Assembly (NCBI RefSeq): GCF_030211955.1
Contig: NZ_JASODI010000004.1
Span: 62,001 to 126,000 of the forward strand
Length of the DNA stretch: 64,000 nt
From: Corynebacterium frankenforstense
GTDB taxonomy: Bacteria > Actinomycetota > Actinomycetes > Mycobacteriales > Mycobacteriaceae
Direction: 5' to 3'
Part shown: piece by piece, positions 46,924 to 55,507 of the stretch
Layout of the letters: the number at the start of each line of letters is the position of its first letter
Numbering within the stretch: the first letter of the stretch is position 1
Notes under the pieces: generated by a model
What the model was told of the DNA's origin: nothing
The model's database searches: none
Seen by the model: the letters and a program-made list of their open reading frames with translations, nothing else
Program-made: the position numbers and the translations under genes

Positions 46924-48612
46924 ATGGCACCCACCACCACCAAGGTCCGAGAGCGCACGCGCACCCCGCGCAAGAAGAAGCCCGAGGGCCAGTGGAAGAT
47001 CGACGGCCGCGAGCCGCTCAACGACGACGAGCGGATCAAGCAGGCCGACCCGGCCTTCGCCGTGCGGCAGCGCGTCATCGACGTCTACTCCAAACAGGGC
47101 TTCGACTCCATTGACCCGGAGGACATCGCCCCACGCTTCAAGTGGCTCGGCATCTACACCCAGCGCCGCCAGGACCTCGGCGGCGAGTACACCAGCCAGC
47201 TGGAGAACTCCGAGCTGCAGGACCGCTACTTCATGATGCGCGTGCGCTTCGACGGCGGCCTGGCCAGCCCGGAGAAGCTGCGCGCCGTGGGCGAGATCTC
47301 GCGCGACTACGCCCGCTCGACCGCCGACTTCACCGACCGGCAGAACATCCAGCTGCACTGGATCGAGATCGAGAACGTCCCCGCGATCTGGGAGAAGCTC
47401 GAGAGCGTCGGCCTGTCGACGATGATGGGCTGCGGCGACGTCCCGCGCGTCATCCTCGGCTCGCCCGTGGCCGGAGTGGCCGCCGAGGAAATCATCGACG
47501 CCACCCCCGCCATCCGCGAGATCCAGGAGAAGTACCTGCACAGCGGCGAGTTCGACAACCTGCCGCGCAAGTTTAAGACCGCCATCTCCGGCCACGCCCG
47601 CCAGGACGTCACCCACGAGATCCAGGACATCTCCTTCGTCGCCTCCGTGCATCCCGAGCACGGCCCCGGCTTCGCCTGCTTCGTCGGTGGGGGGCTGTCC
47701 ACCAACCCGATGCTCTCGAAGTCGCTCGGCGTCTGGGTCCCGCTCGAGGAGGTCGCCGAGGTCTGGGCCGGCGTGGCCGGTCTCTTCCGCGACTACGGCT
47801 TCCGCCGCCTGCGCAACCGCGCGCGCCTGAAGTTCCTCGTCGCCCAGTGGGGAATCGAGAAGTTCCGCCGGGTCCTCGAGGACGAGTACCTGCACCGCCG
47901 GCTCATCGACGGCCCCGAGGTGGGCACCCACCCCGGCTACCGCGACCACATCGGCGCCTACCCGCAGAAGGACGGCAGGTTCTACCTGGGGACCAAGCCC
48001 ACCGTCGGCCACACCAGCGGCGAGCAGCTCATCCAGATCGCGGACGTCGCCGAGCGCTTCGGCGTCACCCGCATTCGTACCACCCCGGAAAAGGAGCTGC
48101 TCTTCCTCGACGTCGAGCGCGAGGACCTGGCGGAGCTCTCCGCGGCCCTCGACGAGGTGGGCCTCTACGCCCACCCCTCCGAGTTCCGCCGCGGCATCAT
48201 CTCCTGCACCGGCCTGGAGTTCTGCAAGCTCGCCCACGTGACCACCAAGGCCCGCGCCATCGAGCTCGTCGACGAGCTCGAGGAGCGCCTCGGCGACCTC
48301 GACGTCCCGTTGAAGATCTCGCTCAACGGCTGCCCGAACTCCTGCGCCCGCACGCAGGTCTCCGACATCGGGCTCAAGGGCCAGACCGTCACCGACGCCG
48401 ACGGCAACCGCGTCGAGGGCTTCCAGGTCCACCTCGGTGGCTCGATGAACCTCGACCCGAACTTCGGCCGCAAGCTCAAGGGCCACAAGGTCATCGCCGA
48501 CGAGCTCGCCGACTACGTCACCCGCGTCGTCGGCCACTTCAAGGAGCAGCGCCACGAGGGCGAGCAGTTCCGCGAGTGGGTCGTGCGCGCCGACGAGGAG
48601 GACCTCAAGTGA
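46924..48612 (+). CDS. cysI: Ferredoxin-type sulfite reductase CysI
   Basis: 562 residues. Two ferredoxin-like NIR/SIR halves with TADFTDRQNIQLHWIEIE near residue 140, and the sirohaem/4Fe-4S ligands in CTGLEFCKLA (near 428) and NGCPNSCAR (near 468). It reduces sulfite to sulfide with six electrons. GAGGAG lies upstream of ATG. Stop overlaps the GTG of cysX. Fed by cysteine metabolism regulators through the upstream McbR-type site. Confidence 0.95.
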   Translation: MAPTTTKVRERTRTPRKKKPEGQWKIDGREPLNDDERIKQADPAFAVRQRVIDVYSKQGFDSIDPEDIAPRFKWLGIYTQRRQDLGGEYTSQLENSELQDRYFMMRVRFDGGLASPEKLRAVGEISRDYARSTADFTDRQNIQLHWIEIENVPAIWEKLESVGLSTMMGCGDVPRVILGSPVAGVAAEEIIDATPAIREIQEKYLHSGEFDNLPRKFKTAISGHARQDVTHEIQDISFVASVHPEHGPGFACFVGGGLSTNPMLSKSLGVWVPLEEVAEVWAGVAGLFRDYGFRRLRNRARLKFLVAQWGIEKFRRVLEDEYLHRRLIDGPEVGTHPGYRDHIGAYPQKDGRFYLGTKPTVGHTSGEQLIQIADVAERFGVTRIRTTPEKELLFLDVEREDLAELSAALDEVGLYAHPSEFRRGIISCTGLEFCKLAHVTTKARAIELVDELEERLGDLDVPLKISLNGCPNSCARTQVSDIGLKGQTVTDADGNRVEGFQVHLGGSMNLDPNFGRKLKGHKVIADELADYVTRVVGHFKEQRHEGEQFREWVVRADEEDLK

Positions 48613-48881
48613 GCCTGCGCCGCACGCCGAACCCGAACCGCAACCACCCGCTGTACTGCCCGTGGTGCGCCGGCGAGCAGCTCTTCCCGGCCGAGGAGAG
48701 CGAGTTCGCCTGGAAGTGCTCCGACTGCACCCGCGTCTTCGAGGTCCGCTACTTCGGCCAGGACGACCCGCCGCACCGGCCGGCTCCGGCGCGCTCCACC
48801 TCCGCCGCCCTGGTGGACTCCTTGCGTCGGCACGCGGGGAACTCCGTTCTCGGTGGCGCTGCGGGTACCCCCGAACGCTGA
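48609..48881 (+). CDS. cysX: CysX, small CxxC zinc-ribbon/ferredoxin-like protein
   Basis: 90 residues, GTG start overlapping the cysI stop. Two CxxC pairs (YCPWCAGEQLF and WKCSDCTRVF) give a rubredoxin-like knuckle; the C-terminal half is Pro/Ser/Arg-rich. Position and size match corynebacterial CysX, thought to act as electron carrier or maturation partner of CysI. The four cysteines suit Zn or Fe binding; ferredoxin activity is not shown by sequence. Confidence 0.85.
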   Translation: MSLRRTPNPNRNHPLYCPWCAGEQLFPAEESEFAWKCSDCTRVFEVRYFGQDDPPHRPAPARSTSAALVDSLRRHAGNSVLGGAAGTPER

Positions 48882-48932
48882 CACACTGACCGACGCACCC
48901 CGACCCGAGAGAAGAAGAGAAAGGAGGCCACC

Positions 48933-49721
48933 GTGACGAGCGTGAACCTGCTGGGCAACAGCTCCCGCGGCGCGCACTACCGCGACCCCGAGGTCTCGCC
49001 CGAGGGACCCCGCGAGACCGAGCCGCTGAGCCCCGAGACGGCCGCCGCCAACGAGCGGCTCGTCGACGAGTGGGCCGACCGCCTCCACGACGCCCCCGCC
49101 GACAAGATCATGGAGTGGACCCACGAGCACGCCCCGGGCGCGATCGCGGTGACGATGTCCATGGAGAACACGGTGCTCGCGGAGCTCGCCGCTCGGCACC
49201 TGCCCGAGGCGGACCTGCTCTTCCTGGACACCGGCTACCACTTCGAAGAGACCCTCGCCACCGCCCGCGCCGTCGACGAGCGCTACGAGCTGCCCCTGGT
49301 CACCGCCCGGCCGATCCTCACCCGCGCCGAGCAGGACGCCACCTACGGCCCGGACCTCTACCGCTCGAACCCGACGGCCTGCTGCCGCATGCGCAAGGTC
49401 GAGCCGCTGGCCCGCCAGCTCTCCGGCTACGTCGGCTGGGTCACCGGCCTGCGCCGCGCCGACGGCCCGACCCGCGCGCACGCCCCGGCCCTCTCGCTCG
49501 ACCACACCGGCCGGCTGAAGATCTCCCCGATCATCACCTGGACCCTCGAGGAGACCCAGAAGTTCATCGACGCCAACCACCTCGTGGAGAACCCGCTGAC
49601 GCACCAGGGCTACCCGTCCATCGGCTGCGCCACCTGCACCCTGCCCGTCGCCGAGGGCAAGGACCCGCGCGCCGGGCGCTGGGCCAACTCCACCAAGACA
49701 GAATGCGGACTGCACTCATGA
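48933..49721 (+). CDS. cysH: Adenylylsulfate (APS) reductase CysH
   Basis: 262 residues from GTG 48933 with AAAGGAGG upstream. PAPS-reductase fold with the C-terminal ECGLHS catalytic cysteine. The extra pairs CC (residues 150-151) and CxxC (232, 235: GCATCT) bind a 4Fe-4S cluster, which marks APS- rather than PAPS-specific enzymes; no cysC kinase is present in the cluster, consistent with this. It reduces APS to sulfite with thioredoxin. Stop overlaps cysD start. Confidence 0.94.
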   Translation: MTSVNLLGNSSRGAHYRDPEVSPEGPRETEPLSPETAAANERLVDEWADRLHDAPADKIMEWTHEHAPGAIAVTMSMENTVLAELAARHLPEADLLFLDTGYHFEETLATARAVDERYELPLVTARPILTRAEQDATYGPDLYRSNPTACCRMRKVEPLARQLSGYVGWVTGLRRADGPTRAHAPALSLDHTGRLKISPIITWTLEETQKFIDANHLVENPLTHQGYPSIGCATCTLPVAEGKDPRAGRWANSTKTECGLHS

Positions 49722-50635
49722 CCACCACCACGACGATTACCCCGCTCTCCCCGCACCTGAAGGAACTCGAGGACGAGTCGATCCACATCCTGCGCGAGGT
49801 CGCCGGACAGTTCGACCGCACCGCGCTGCTGTTCTCCGGCGGCAAGGACTCCGTGACCGTCTTCGAGCTGGCCCGCCGCGCCTTCGCCCCGGCGGCCGTG
49901 CCCTTCGAACTGTTGCACGTCGACACCGGCCACAACTTCCCGGAGGTCCTGCGCTTCCGCGACGAGCTCGTCGAGCGCACCGGCGTGCGCCTGCGCGTCG
50001 CCCGCGTCCAGGACTGGATCGACCGCGGCGACCTCGTCGAGCGCCCCGACGGCACCCGCAACCCCCTGCAGACGGTCCCGCTCGTCGAGACGATCGAGGA
50101 GCAGGGTTACGACGCCGTGCTGGGCGGCGCCCGGCGCGACGAGGAGCGGGCGCGCGCCAAGGAGCGCGTCTTCTCCGTGCGCGACTCCTTCGGTGGCTGG
50201 GACCCGCGCCGCCAGCGCCCCGAGCTGTGGGACCTCTACAACGGCGGGCACCTGCCGGGCGAGAACATCCGTGTCTTCCCGATCTCCAACTGGACCGAGT
50301 CGGACGTCTGGGAGTACCTGGGCGCCCGGAACATCGACCTGCCGGAGATCTACTTCGCCCACGACCGCGAGGTCTTCGAGCGCGACGGCATGTGGCTGAC
50401 CCCCGGCGAGTGGGGCGGGCCGCGCGAGGGCGAGGAGCTGGTCACCCGCCGGGTGCGCTACCGCACCGTCGGCGACATGTCCTGCACCGGCGCGGTGCTC
50501 TCCGAGGCGTCCAGCGTCGACGAGATCCTCGCCGAGATCGCCACCTCCACCCTCACCGAGCGCGGCGCGACCCGCGCGGACGACCGGCTCAGCGAGTCGG
50601 CCATGGAAGACCGCAAGAAGGAAGGCTACTTCTGA
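49718..50635 (+). CDS. cysD: Sulfate adenylyltransferase subunit 2 CysD
   Basis: 305 residues from ATG 49718, overlapping the cysH stop. PP-loop ATP pyrophosphatase motif LLFSGGKDSVT near residue 43, then LLHVDTGHNFPEVL, GGARRDEERARAKERVFS and a C-terminal RYRTVGDMSCTG. It adenylylates sulfate to APS with the GTPase CysN. A longer upstream frame is the antisense/shifted shadow of cysH. Confidence 0.96.
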   Translation: MTTTTTITPLSPHLKELEDESIHILREVAGQFDRTALLFSGGKDSVTVFELARRAFAPAAVPFELLHVDTGHNFPEVLRFRDELVERTGVRLRVARVQDWIDRGDLVERPDGTRNPLQTVPLVETIEEQGYDAVLGGARRDEERARAKERVFSVRDSFGGWDPRRQRPELWDLYNGGHLPGENIRVFPISNWTESDVWEYLGARNIDLPEIYFAHDREVFERDGMWLTPGEWGGPREGEELVTRRVRYRTVGDMSCTGAVLSEASSVDEILAEIATSTLTERGATRADDRLSESAMEDRKKEGYF

Positions 50636-51942
50636 TGACGACCGCCACCGCCCCCGCGCACGCCAGCGACGCCCTCGCGGACCGCGAGACCCTGCGCCTG
50701 TGCACCGCCGGCTCCGTCGACGACGGCAAGTCGACCTTCGTCGGCCGCCTCCTGCACGACACCCGCTCCGTGCTCGCCGACCAGCTCGCCAGCGTCGAGC
50801 GCACCAGCGCCGACCGCGGCTTCGACGGCCTCGACCTCTCGCTGCTCGTCGACGGCCTGCGCGCCGAGCGCGAGCAGGGCATCACCATCGACGTCGCCTA
50901 CCGCTACTTCGCCACCGACCGGCGCACCTTCATCCTCGCCGACACCCCGGGGCATGTGCAGTACACCCGCAACACGGTCACCGGCGTGTCCACCAGCCAG
51001 GTCGTCGTGCTGCTCATCGACGCCCGCCACGGCGAGGTCGAACAGACCCGCCGCCACCTGACCGTCGCCGCGCTGCTCGGCGTGCGCACCGTCGTGCTCG
51101 CCGTCAACAAGATCGACCTCGTCGACTTCGACGAGCAGGTCTTCCGCGACATCGAGTCCGACGCCCGCGCCGTCGCCGACGACCTCGGCATCGACGACCT
51201 CAAGGTCGTGCCCATCTCCGCCCTGCTCGGCGACAACGTCGTCGAGCGCGGGGAGAACATGGACTGGTACACCGGCCCGACCGTCCTCGAGATCCTCGAG
51301 GGCGTCGAGGTCGCCCGCGGCCGCGCCAACGACCTGGACTTCCGCTTCCCGGTCCAGTACGTCATCCGCGAGCACGCCTCCGACTACCGCGGCTACGCCG
51401 GCCGCGTGAAGGCCGGCACCGTGCATGTCGGCGACACCGTCACGCTGCCCGAGGGCCGCGAGGCCGTGGTCGCCCACATCGACACCCCCGACGGCGAGGT
51501 CGACTCCGCCACCGCCGGCGATTCCGTCGTGCTGCGCCTCGACCGCGAGATCGACATCGTGCGCGGCGACCTCATCGCCGGCCCCGGGCGCCCAGCGGAC
51601 ACCCGCCGCTTCGCCGCGACCGTCGTGGGCTTGAGCGACAAGGAGCTCACCCGCGGCAAGCGCGTGAAGATCCGCTACGGCACCAAGCTCACCCGTGGGC
51701 GCGTCACCTCCGTCGACACCTCCGTCGACAGCCTCGTCTCCATTGACGACGCCGCGCCCGTCGCCGAGGGCGCCGACCTCACCGTCGGGCTCAACGACAT
51801 CGCGCACGTCACCGTCGACGTCGCCGAGGCGTTGCCCGTCGAGGACTACGCCGCCCGCGGCGCGGTCGGCTCCTTCCTCGTCGTCGACCAGGCCGACGGT
51901 GACACGCTGGCCGCCGGACTCGTCGGGACCAGGCTGGGGTGA
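50635..51942 (+). CDS. cysN: Sulfate adenylyltransferase subunit 1 CysN
   Basis: 435 residues, ATG shares one base with the cysD stop (TGATG). EF-Tu-like GTPase: P-loop CTAGSVDDGKSTF near residue 22, LREREQGITIDVAYR-type switch (AEREQGITIDVAYRYF), DTPGHVQY, AVNKIDLVD, and beta-barrel domains to the C-terminus. It drives sulfate activation in complex with CysD. No fused APS kinase, in line with the APS-reducing CysH. Confidence 0.96.
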   Translation: MTTATAPAHASDALADRETLRLCTAGSVDDGKSTFVGRLLHDTRSVLADQLASVERTSADRGFDGLDLSLLVDGLRAEREQGITIDVAYRYFATDRRTFILADTPGHVQYTRNTVTGVSTSQVVVLLIDARHGEVEQTRRHLTVAALLGVRTVVLAVNKIDLVDFDEQVFRDIESDARAVADDLGIDDLKVVPISALLGDNVVERGENMDWYTGPTVLEILEGVEVARGRANDLDFRFPVQYVIREHASDYRGYAGRVKAGTVHVGDTVTLPEGREAVVAHIDTPDGEVDSATAGDSVVLRLDREIDIVRGDLIAGPGRPADTRRFAATVVGLSDKELTRGKRVKIRYGTKLTRGRVTSVDTSVDSLVSIDDAAPVAEGADLTVGLNDIAHVTVDVAEALPVEDYAARGAVGSFLVVDQADGDTLAAGLVGTRLG

Positions 51943-51946
51943 GACC

Positions 51947-52657
51947 GTGGAACCGCTGCTGATCACACTCTCGCACGGCTCGCGCCGCCCCGGCGCCGAC
52001 CGGGGCAGCCGCGCGCTGACCTCCGCGGCCGCCGCGCGCTGCGCCACCACCGGGGTCTCCGCCTTCCTCGAGCTGGCCACCCCCTCGCTGCCCGAGGTCG
52101 CCCGGGTCCTGCCCGCCGGCACCCCGGCCGTCGTCGTGCCCCTGCTGTTCAGCGCGGCCCACCACGCCAACGTCGACGTCCCCGCCGCCGTCGCCGCAGC
52201 CCGCGACGCGGGCCTTAAGGCCCGCGCCACCCACGGCCTCGGGTTCGGTTCCGAGACCGCGGGGGTGCTGCGCGACGTCGTCAATTCCGAGGCGCCGGCA
52301 GGCGCCGACCTGGCCCTCTACTCGGTCGGGTCCTCGCACGCCGACGCCAACGCCGAAGCCCGGGGACTCGCCGCCGAGCTCGGGGAGCTGACCGGGCGCA
52401 CCGCGTCGTTGGTCACCGCCACCAACGGCCCCGACCCCGCCGGGCGGCTGGCCGAGCTGGCCGCCGCGGCCGGCCCGCGCGGGCTGCACCTCGTGCCGCT
52501 CTTCGTCACCTCGGGCCTGCTGCTCGACCGGCTCGTGCGCGCGCTGCCGCGCGTGCAGGACGCCACCGGGGTGACCGTCACCCGATCCGGCCCGCTGGCC
52601 ACCCGGCTCGCCGACGTCGTCGCCGACCGCTTCCGCTCGGCGCTCATCTACGCATGA
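51947..52657 (+). CDS. cysY: CysY, CbiX-type sirohydrochlorin ferrochelatase-like protein
   Basis: 236 residues from GTG 51947, five bases after cysN. Two CbiX-like halves: ITLSHGSRRPGADRG near the N-terminus and LYSVGSSHADANAEA near residue 125, the metal-inserting histidine motifs. In the corynebacterial cluster CysY likely inserts iron into sirohydrochlorin to make the sirohaem of CysI. Co-transcribed with the cys genes. Confidence 0.88.
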   Translation: MEPLLITLSHGSRRPGADRGSRALTSAAAARCATTGVSAFLELATPSLPEVARVLPAGTPAVVVPLLFSAAHHANVDVPAAVAAARDAGLKARATHGLGFGSETAGVLRDVVNSEAPAGADLALYSVGSSHADANAEARGLAAELGELTGRTASLVTATNGPDPAGRLAELAAAAGPRGLHLVPLFVTSGLLLDRLVRALPRVQDATGVTVTRSGPLATRLADVVADRFRSALIYA

Positions 52658-52678
52658 CTCCCTGAAGGAGACCCGACC

Positions 52679-53614
52679 ATGACCACCCTCATCCTCATCG
52701 CCCTCGCCGGGCTGGCGGCGCAACTCGTCGACGGGGGCCTGGGCATGGGCTTCGGCGCCACCTCGACGACGATCCTCATCGCCCTCGCCGGCCTCGGCCC
52801 GGCCCAGGCCAGCGCCGTGGTGCACACCGCGGAGATGGGCACCACCCTGGTCAGCGGCGTGAGCCACTGGCGCTTCGGCAACGTCGACTGGCGCGTCGTG
52901 CTGCGCCTCGCGGTGCCCGGGGCCGTCGGCGCCTTCCTCGGCGCGACGGTGCTGTCCAACCTGCACGCCGACGCCGCCCGGCCGATCACCGCGACCGTGC
53001 TCACGGCCATCGGCGTCAACCTCGTCTGGCGCTTCTCGCGCGGGCGCGTGCGGCGCACCTACTCCGGGCGCGGGCACTCCACGGGCTTCCTCGGCACCCT
53101 CGGTGCCTTCGGCGGCTTCATCGACGCCACCGGCGGCGGGGGCTGGGGCCCGGTGACCACCTCGACGCTGCTCACACTCGGCAAGACCGAGCCGCGGCGC
53201 GTGGTGGGCACCGTCAACACCGCCGAGTTCCTCGTGACCACCGCCGCCGTCGCCGGCTTCGTCGTCGGCCTGTGGGAGGACCTGGTGGCCAACCTTGCAG
53301 CCGTGCTCGCGCTGCTGGTCGGCGGCTGCATCGCCGCGCCGGTCGCGGCCTGGCTCGTCTCCCGGATGAACCCCGCAGCGCTCGGCGGGGTGGTGGGCAC
53401 GCTGCTCGTGCTGCTTAACCTGCCCGTGGTGCTCGCCCCCTTCGACGTCACCCCCGGCGTGCTCTGGGGCCTGCGCCTGGTGGTCCTCGTCGTCGGCGGC
53501 TCGCTCGCCCTGCGCGGCTGGCTGCGGGCGCGGGCGGCGCTGGCCGCCGAGCCCGAGCGGCGGACCACCGTCAACGCCGAGCCGACGGGCACGCTGCTCG
53601 GCGACCCGCGTTAG
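52679..53614 (+). CDS. cysZ: CysZ, TauE/SafE-type sulfate/sulfite permease
   Basis: 311 residues, ATG with GAAGGAGA upstream. Eight-helix TauE/SafE fold with the paired motifs LVDGGLGMGFGATSTTIL near residue 15 and GGFIDATGGGGWGPVTTSTLL near 145. Last gene of the cys operon; in C. glutamicum its counterpart is assigned to sulfate transport. A C-terminal soluble tail of ~25 residues has no visible motif. Confidence 0.88.
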   Translation: MTTLILIALAGLAAQLVDGGLGMGFGATSTTILIALAGLGPAQASAVVHTAEMGTTLVSGVSHWRFGNVDWRVVLRLAVPGAVGAFLGATVLSNLHADAARPITATVLTAIGVNLVWRFSRGRVRRTYSGRGHSTGFLGTLGAFGGFIDATGGGGWGPVTTSTLLTLGKTEPRRVVGTVNTAEFLVTTAAVAGFVVGLWEDLVANLAAVLALLVGGCIAAPVAAWLVSRMNPAALGGVVGTLLVLLNLPVVLAPFDVTPGVLWGLRLVVLVVGGSLALRGWLRARAALAAEPERRTTVNAEPTGTLLGDPR

Positions 53615-53699
53615 GGCTGCGGGGCGCGTTGAGGCGGTGCAGGGGCAGATCGGTGCAGGTCGCGGTGGGCACGCCCCGGCACGCGATAGGATGGGGCCC

Positions 53700-54026
53700 A
53701 TGAGCGGGCGCGAGGAACTCCTTGACCTGGCCGACCGGTGGGCTGGCCTGTTCAAGCTGCTCGGGGACCCGACCCGCCTGCGCCTGCTGGCGGTGATGCA
53801 CCACCGCGCGCCCGGCACCGCCACCGTCACCGACCTCGCCGAGGCCACCGGGGTACGCGTGGCGACGGCCTCCGCCGCGCTGCGCGCGATGGAGGCCGCC
53901 GGTGTGGTCAGCGGGGAGCGCGTCGGCCGCGAGGTCCGCTACACGCTGGACAACTCACGCATCCACGACGTGCTCCACCACGTGGGGTTCTCCCACGACA
54001 GCTACTCCCACGAGAAGCTGGACTAG
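53700..54026 (+). CDS. ArsR/SmtB-family transcriptional regulator
   Basis: 108 residues from ATG 53700 (an ATG at 53691 is possible). Winged helix with LFKLLGDPTRLRLLAVMHH and the recognition region VATASAALRAMEAAG. It contains no cysteine. The C-terminal helix is His-rich (IHDVLHHVGFSHDSYSHE), resembling alpha-5 type metal sites for zinc, nickel or cobalt. Convergent with hsp20 (stops overlap by CTAG). No obvious metal transporter neighbour, so its target is unknown; cysZ just upstream is a candidate. Confidence 0.85.
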   Translation: MSGREELLDLADRWAGLFKLLGDPTRLRLLAVMHHRAPGTATVTDLAEATGVRVATASAALRAMEAAGVVSGERVGREVRYTLDNSRIHDVLHHVGFSHDSYSHEKLD

Positions 54027-54484
54027 CCCTCGATCGTCTTCTTCGGCTCCGAATGGGTCACCGAGATCTTGCGGCTCTTCGCGCGCTCGGCCAGCGGGAG
54101 GGTGACCGTCAGCACGCCGCCGGAGTAGTCCGCGGTGACGTTCTCGTTGTCCACGGAGTCGCCGACGGTGACCTGGCGGCGGTAGGTGCCCGTGAAGCGC
54201 TCGTTGGTCACCCACGAGGTGCCGTCCTCGTCGGTGGCCTCACGCACCGTCGGGCCGGTGGAGCGCTCGGCCGAGATCGTCAGCACACCGTTGTCGATGT
54301 CGATGTCGATGCTCTCAGGGTCGACACCCGGCAGGTCGGCGTTCAGGACGTAGTTGTTGGCCTCCTTGTAGAGGTCCAGCGGCATGAAGCGCGGGGTGCG
54401 CGAGGTGGCGCCGGCGCCGCTGCCGAAGACCTGGCGGGCCAGGTTGTCGAGCTGGGTGAAGGGGTCGTACTGGACGAGTGCCAT
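54023..54484 (-). CDS. Hsp20 / alpha-crystallin small heat-shock protein
   Basis: 153 residues from ATG 54484 with AGGAG upstream. N-terminus MALVQYDPFTQLDNLARQVF, then the alpha-crystallin domain with LDLYKEANNYVLNADLPGV and ADYSGGVLTVTLPLAE (conserved G-V-L-T motif). Holdase chaperone preventing aggregation. Upstream minus-strand DNA contains two TTGAG elements about 20 bases apart, reminiscent of half HspR/HAIR sites but not a full CTTGAGT-N7-ACTCAAG. Confidence 0.94.
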   Translation of the reverse strand: MALVQYDPFTQLDNLARQVFGSGAGATSRTPRFMPLDLYKEANNYVLNADLPGVDPESIDIDIDNGVLTISAERSTGPTVREATDEDGTSWVTNERFTGTYRRQVTVGDSVDNENVTADYSGGVLTVTLPLAERAKSRKISVTHSEPKKTIEG

Positions 54485-54633
54485 GATGTTCTCCTCTGCG
54501 TCTCTCAAACTTGCTTACACCCTACTCAACTCTTAGCGGCCAAGGTTTATTCCGGGACCCTCAACCTTTTGTTTTCAGGCCGGTCAGCGGCCCGCTAATT
54601 CCGGACCCTCCGGCCTCCGGCGGCGGGCCGGTG

Positions 54634-54643
54634 CTCTGAGGTC
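54634..54643. promoter_or_regulatory. Operator half-site CTCTGAGGTC upstream of gntR
   Basis: CTCTGAGGTC matches, base for base, one side and centre of the perfect palindrome upstream of the kinase gene at 55476-55490. Lies 68 bases before the regulator ATG, suggesting autoregulation. The remaining DNA between hsp20 and gntR (54485-54710) has no gene. Confidence 0.55.
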
Positions 54644-54710
54644 CTATGCTTGGTCGTGATGAGCGCCCCGCGGTGGCGGGTGTCCGCGCGTGCCGCAGAG
54701 GAGGAACCGT

Positions 54711-55403
54711 ATGCGCAAGGGCCTGGTCGAACAGGGGATAGACCGCATGCTCGACGGCATCTCCTCCGGGGACTTCACCTACGGGGAGGCGCTGCCGCCC
54801 GAGACGGAGTTGGCCGCCTATCTCGACGTCTCGCGTCCGACGATGCGCGAGGTGATCCGCGTGCTCGTCGACCGGGGCGTCGTCCGCGTCGTCCACGGCC
54901 GGGGCACCTACCTGGCGGACCGGGGGGAGTGGAATGACATGGCCACCCTGGTGCAGGTCGTCTCGCGCAGCATGAGTTCGCGCGAGGTGGGGGAGTACCT
55001 GGTGGAGATCCGCCGGATGATCGAGGTGGGGTCTTGCGGGCACGCCACCCGACGCGCGACCGCGGAGGATCTCGCCGAGATGAAGCGCCAGCTGGAGCGC
55101 TACGAGAAGGCGAGCGCGGCCGGTGAAGCGGAGACATGCACCGAGGCCGACCTCGCCTTCCACTGGCAGATCTTCCGGGCGACGTCCAACCCCTTCCTGA
55201 CCGCCATCATGCGGCCCCTCGACGAGGCGCTCGCCGAGTCCCGGGAAAAGACCAGCGCGGTGCCGGAGATCCGCGAGCGTGCCATCCGACATCATCGGCG
55301 CATCTACGAGGCGATGGTCGCCGGCGACGAGGAGGGGGCGAAGAACGCCATGCGTGCGCACATGTGCCAGACGCGTGCGGACATCGTCGCGCACCTCGAC
55401 TGA
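54711..55403 (+). CDS. GntR/FadR-family repressor of the downstream sugar-acid operon
   Basis: 230 residues from ATG 54711 with GAGGAGG upstream. N-terminal winged helix (YGEALPPETELAAYLDVSR then PTMREVIRVLVDRG) and FCD ligand domain with LVEIRRMIEVGSCGHATRR, DLAFHWQIFRATSN and RAIRHHRRIYEAM, whose histidines usually bind a metal that contacts a carboxylate ligand. Followed 105 bases later by kinase, dehydrogenase and GntP genes; a shared operator motif in both upstream regions supports local control by a sugar acid. Confidence 0.9.
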   Translation: MRKGLVEQGIDRMLDGISSGDFTYGEALPPETELAAYLDVSRPTMREVIRVLVDRGVVRVVHGRGTYLADRGEWNDMATLVQVVSRSMSSREVGEYLVEIRRMIEVGSCGHATRRATAEDLAEMKRQLERYEKASAAGEAETCTEADLAFHWQIFRATSNPFLTAIMRPLDEALAESREKTSAVPEIRERAIRHHRRIYEAMVAGDEEGAKNAMRAHMCQTRADIVAHLD

Positions 55404-55439
55404 GGCTGAATAGTCCCGCCGGCTCCCTCAAAGGGGTCC

Positions 55440-55468
55440 TTGTCAGCGTCATTCCCGTCGAGTAAATT
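55440..55468 (+). promoter_or_regulatory. Promoter of the sugar-acid operon
   Basis: TTGTCA (55440-55445), 17-base spacer, TAAATT (55463-55468). The predicted start of transcription falls at the edge of the palindrome at 55476-55490. Confidence 0.7.
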
Positions 55469-55475
55469 CGGCGCC

Positions 55476-55490
55476 AGACCTCAGAGGTCT
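55476..55490. promoter_or_regulatory. Perfect palindromic operator AGACCTC-A-GAGGTCT
   Basis: Seven-base arms with a single central base, eight bases downstream of the -10 box, so a bound protein would block initiation. The same core, CTCTGAGGTC on the other strand, precedes the gntR gene. GntR/FadR repressors bind palindromes of this form. Confidence 0.75.
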
Positions 55491-55507
55491 AACGACAAAG
55501 GAGTGAC

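Noticed and set aside
54500..54535. HspR/HAIR operator upstream of hsp20
   Set aside because: Two TTGAG elements point the same way about 20 bases apart instead of forming CTTGAGT-N7-ACTCAAG.
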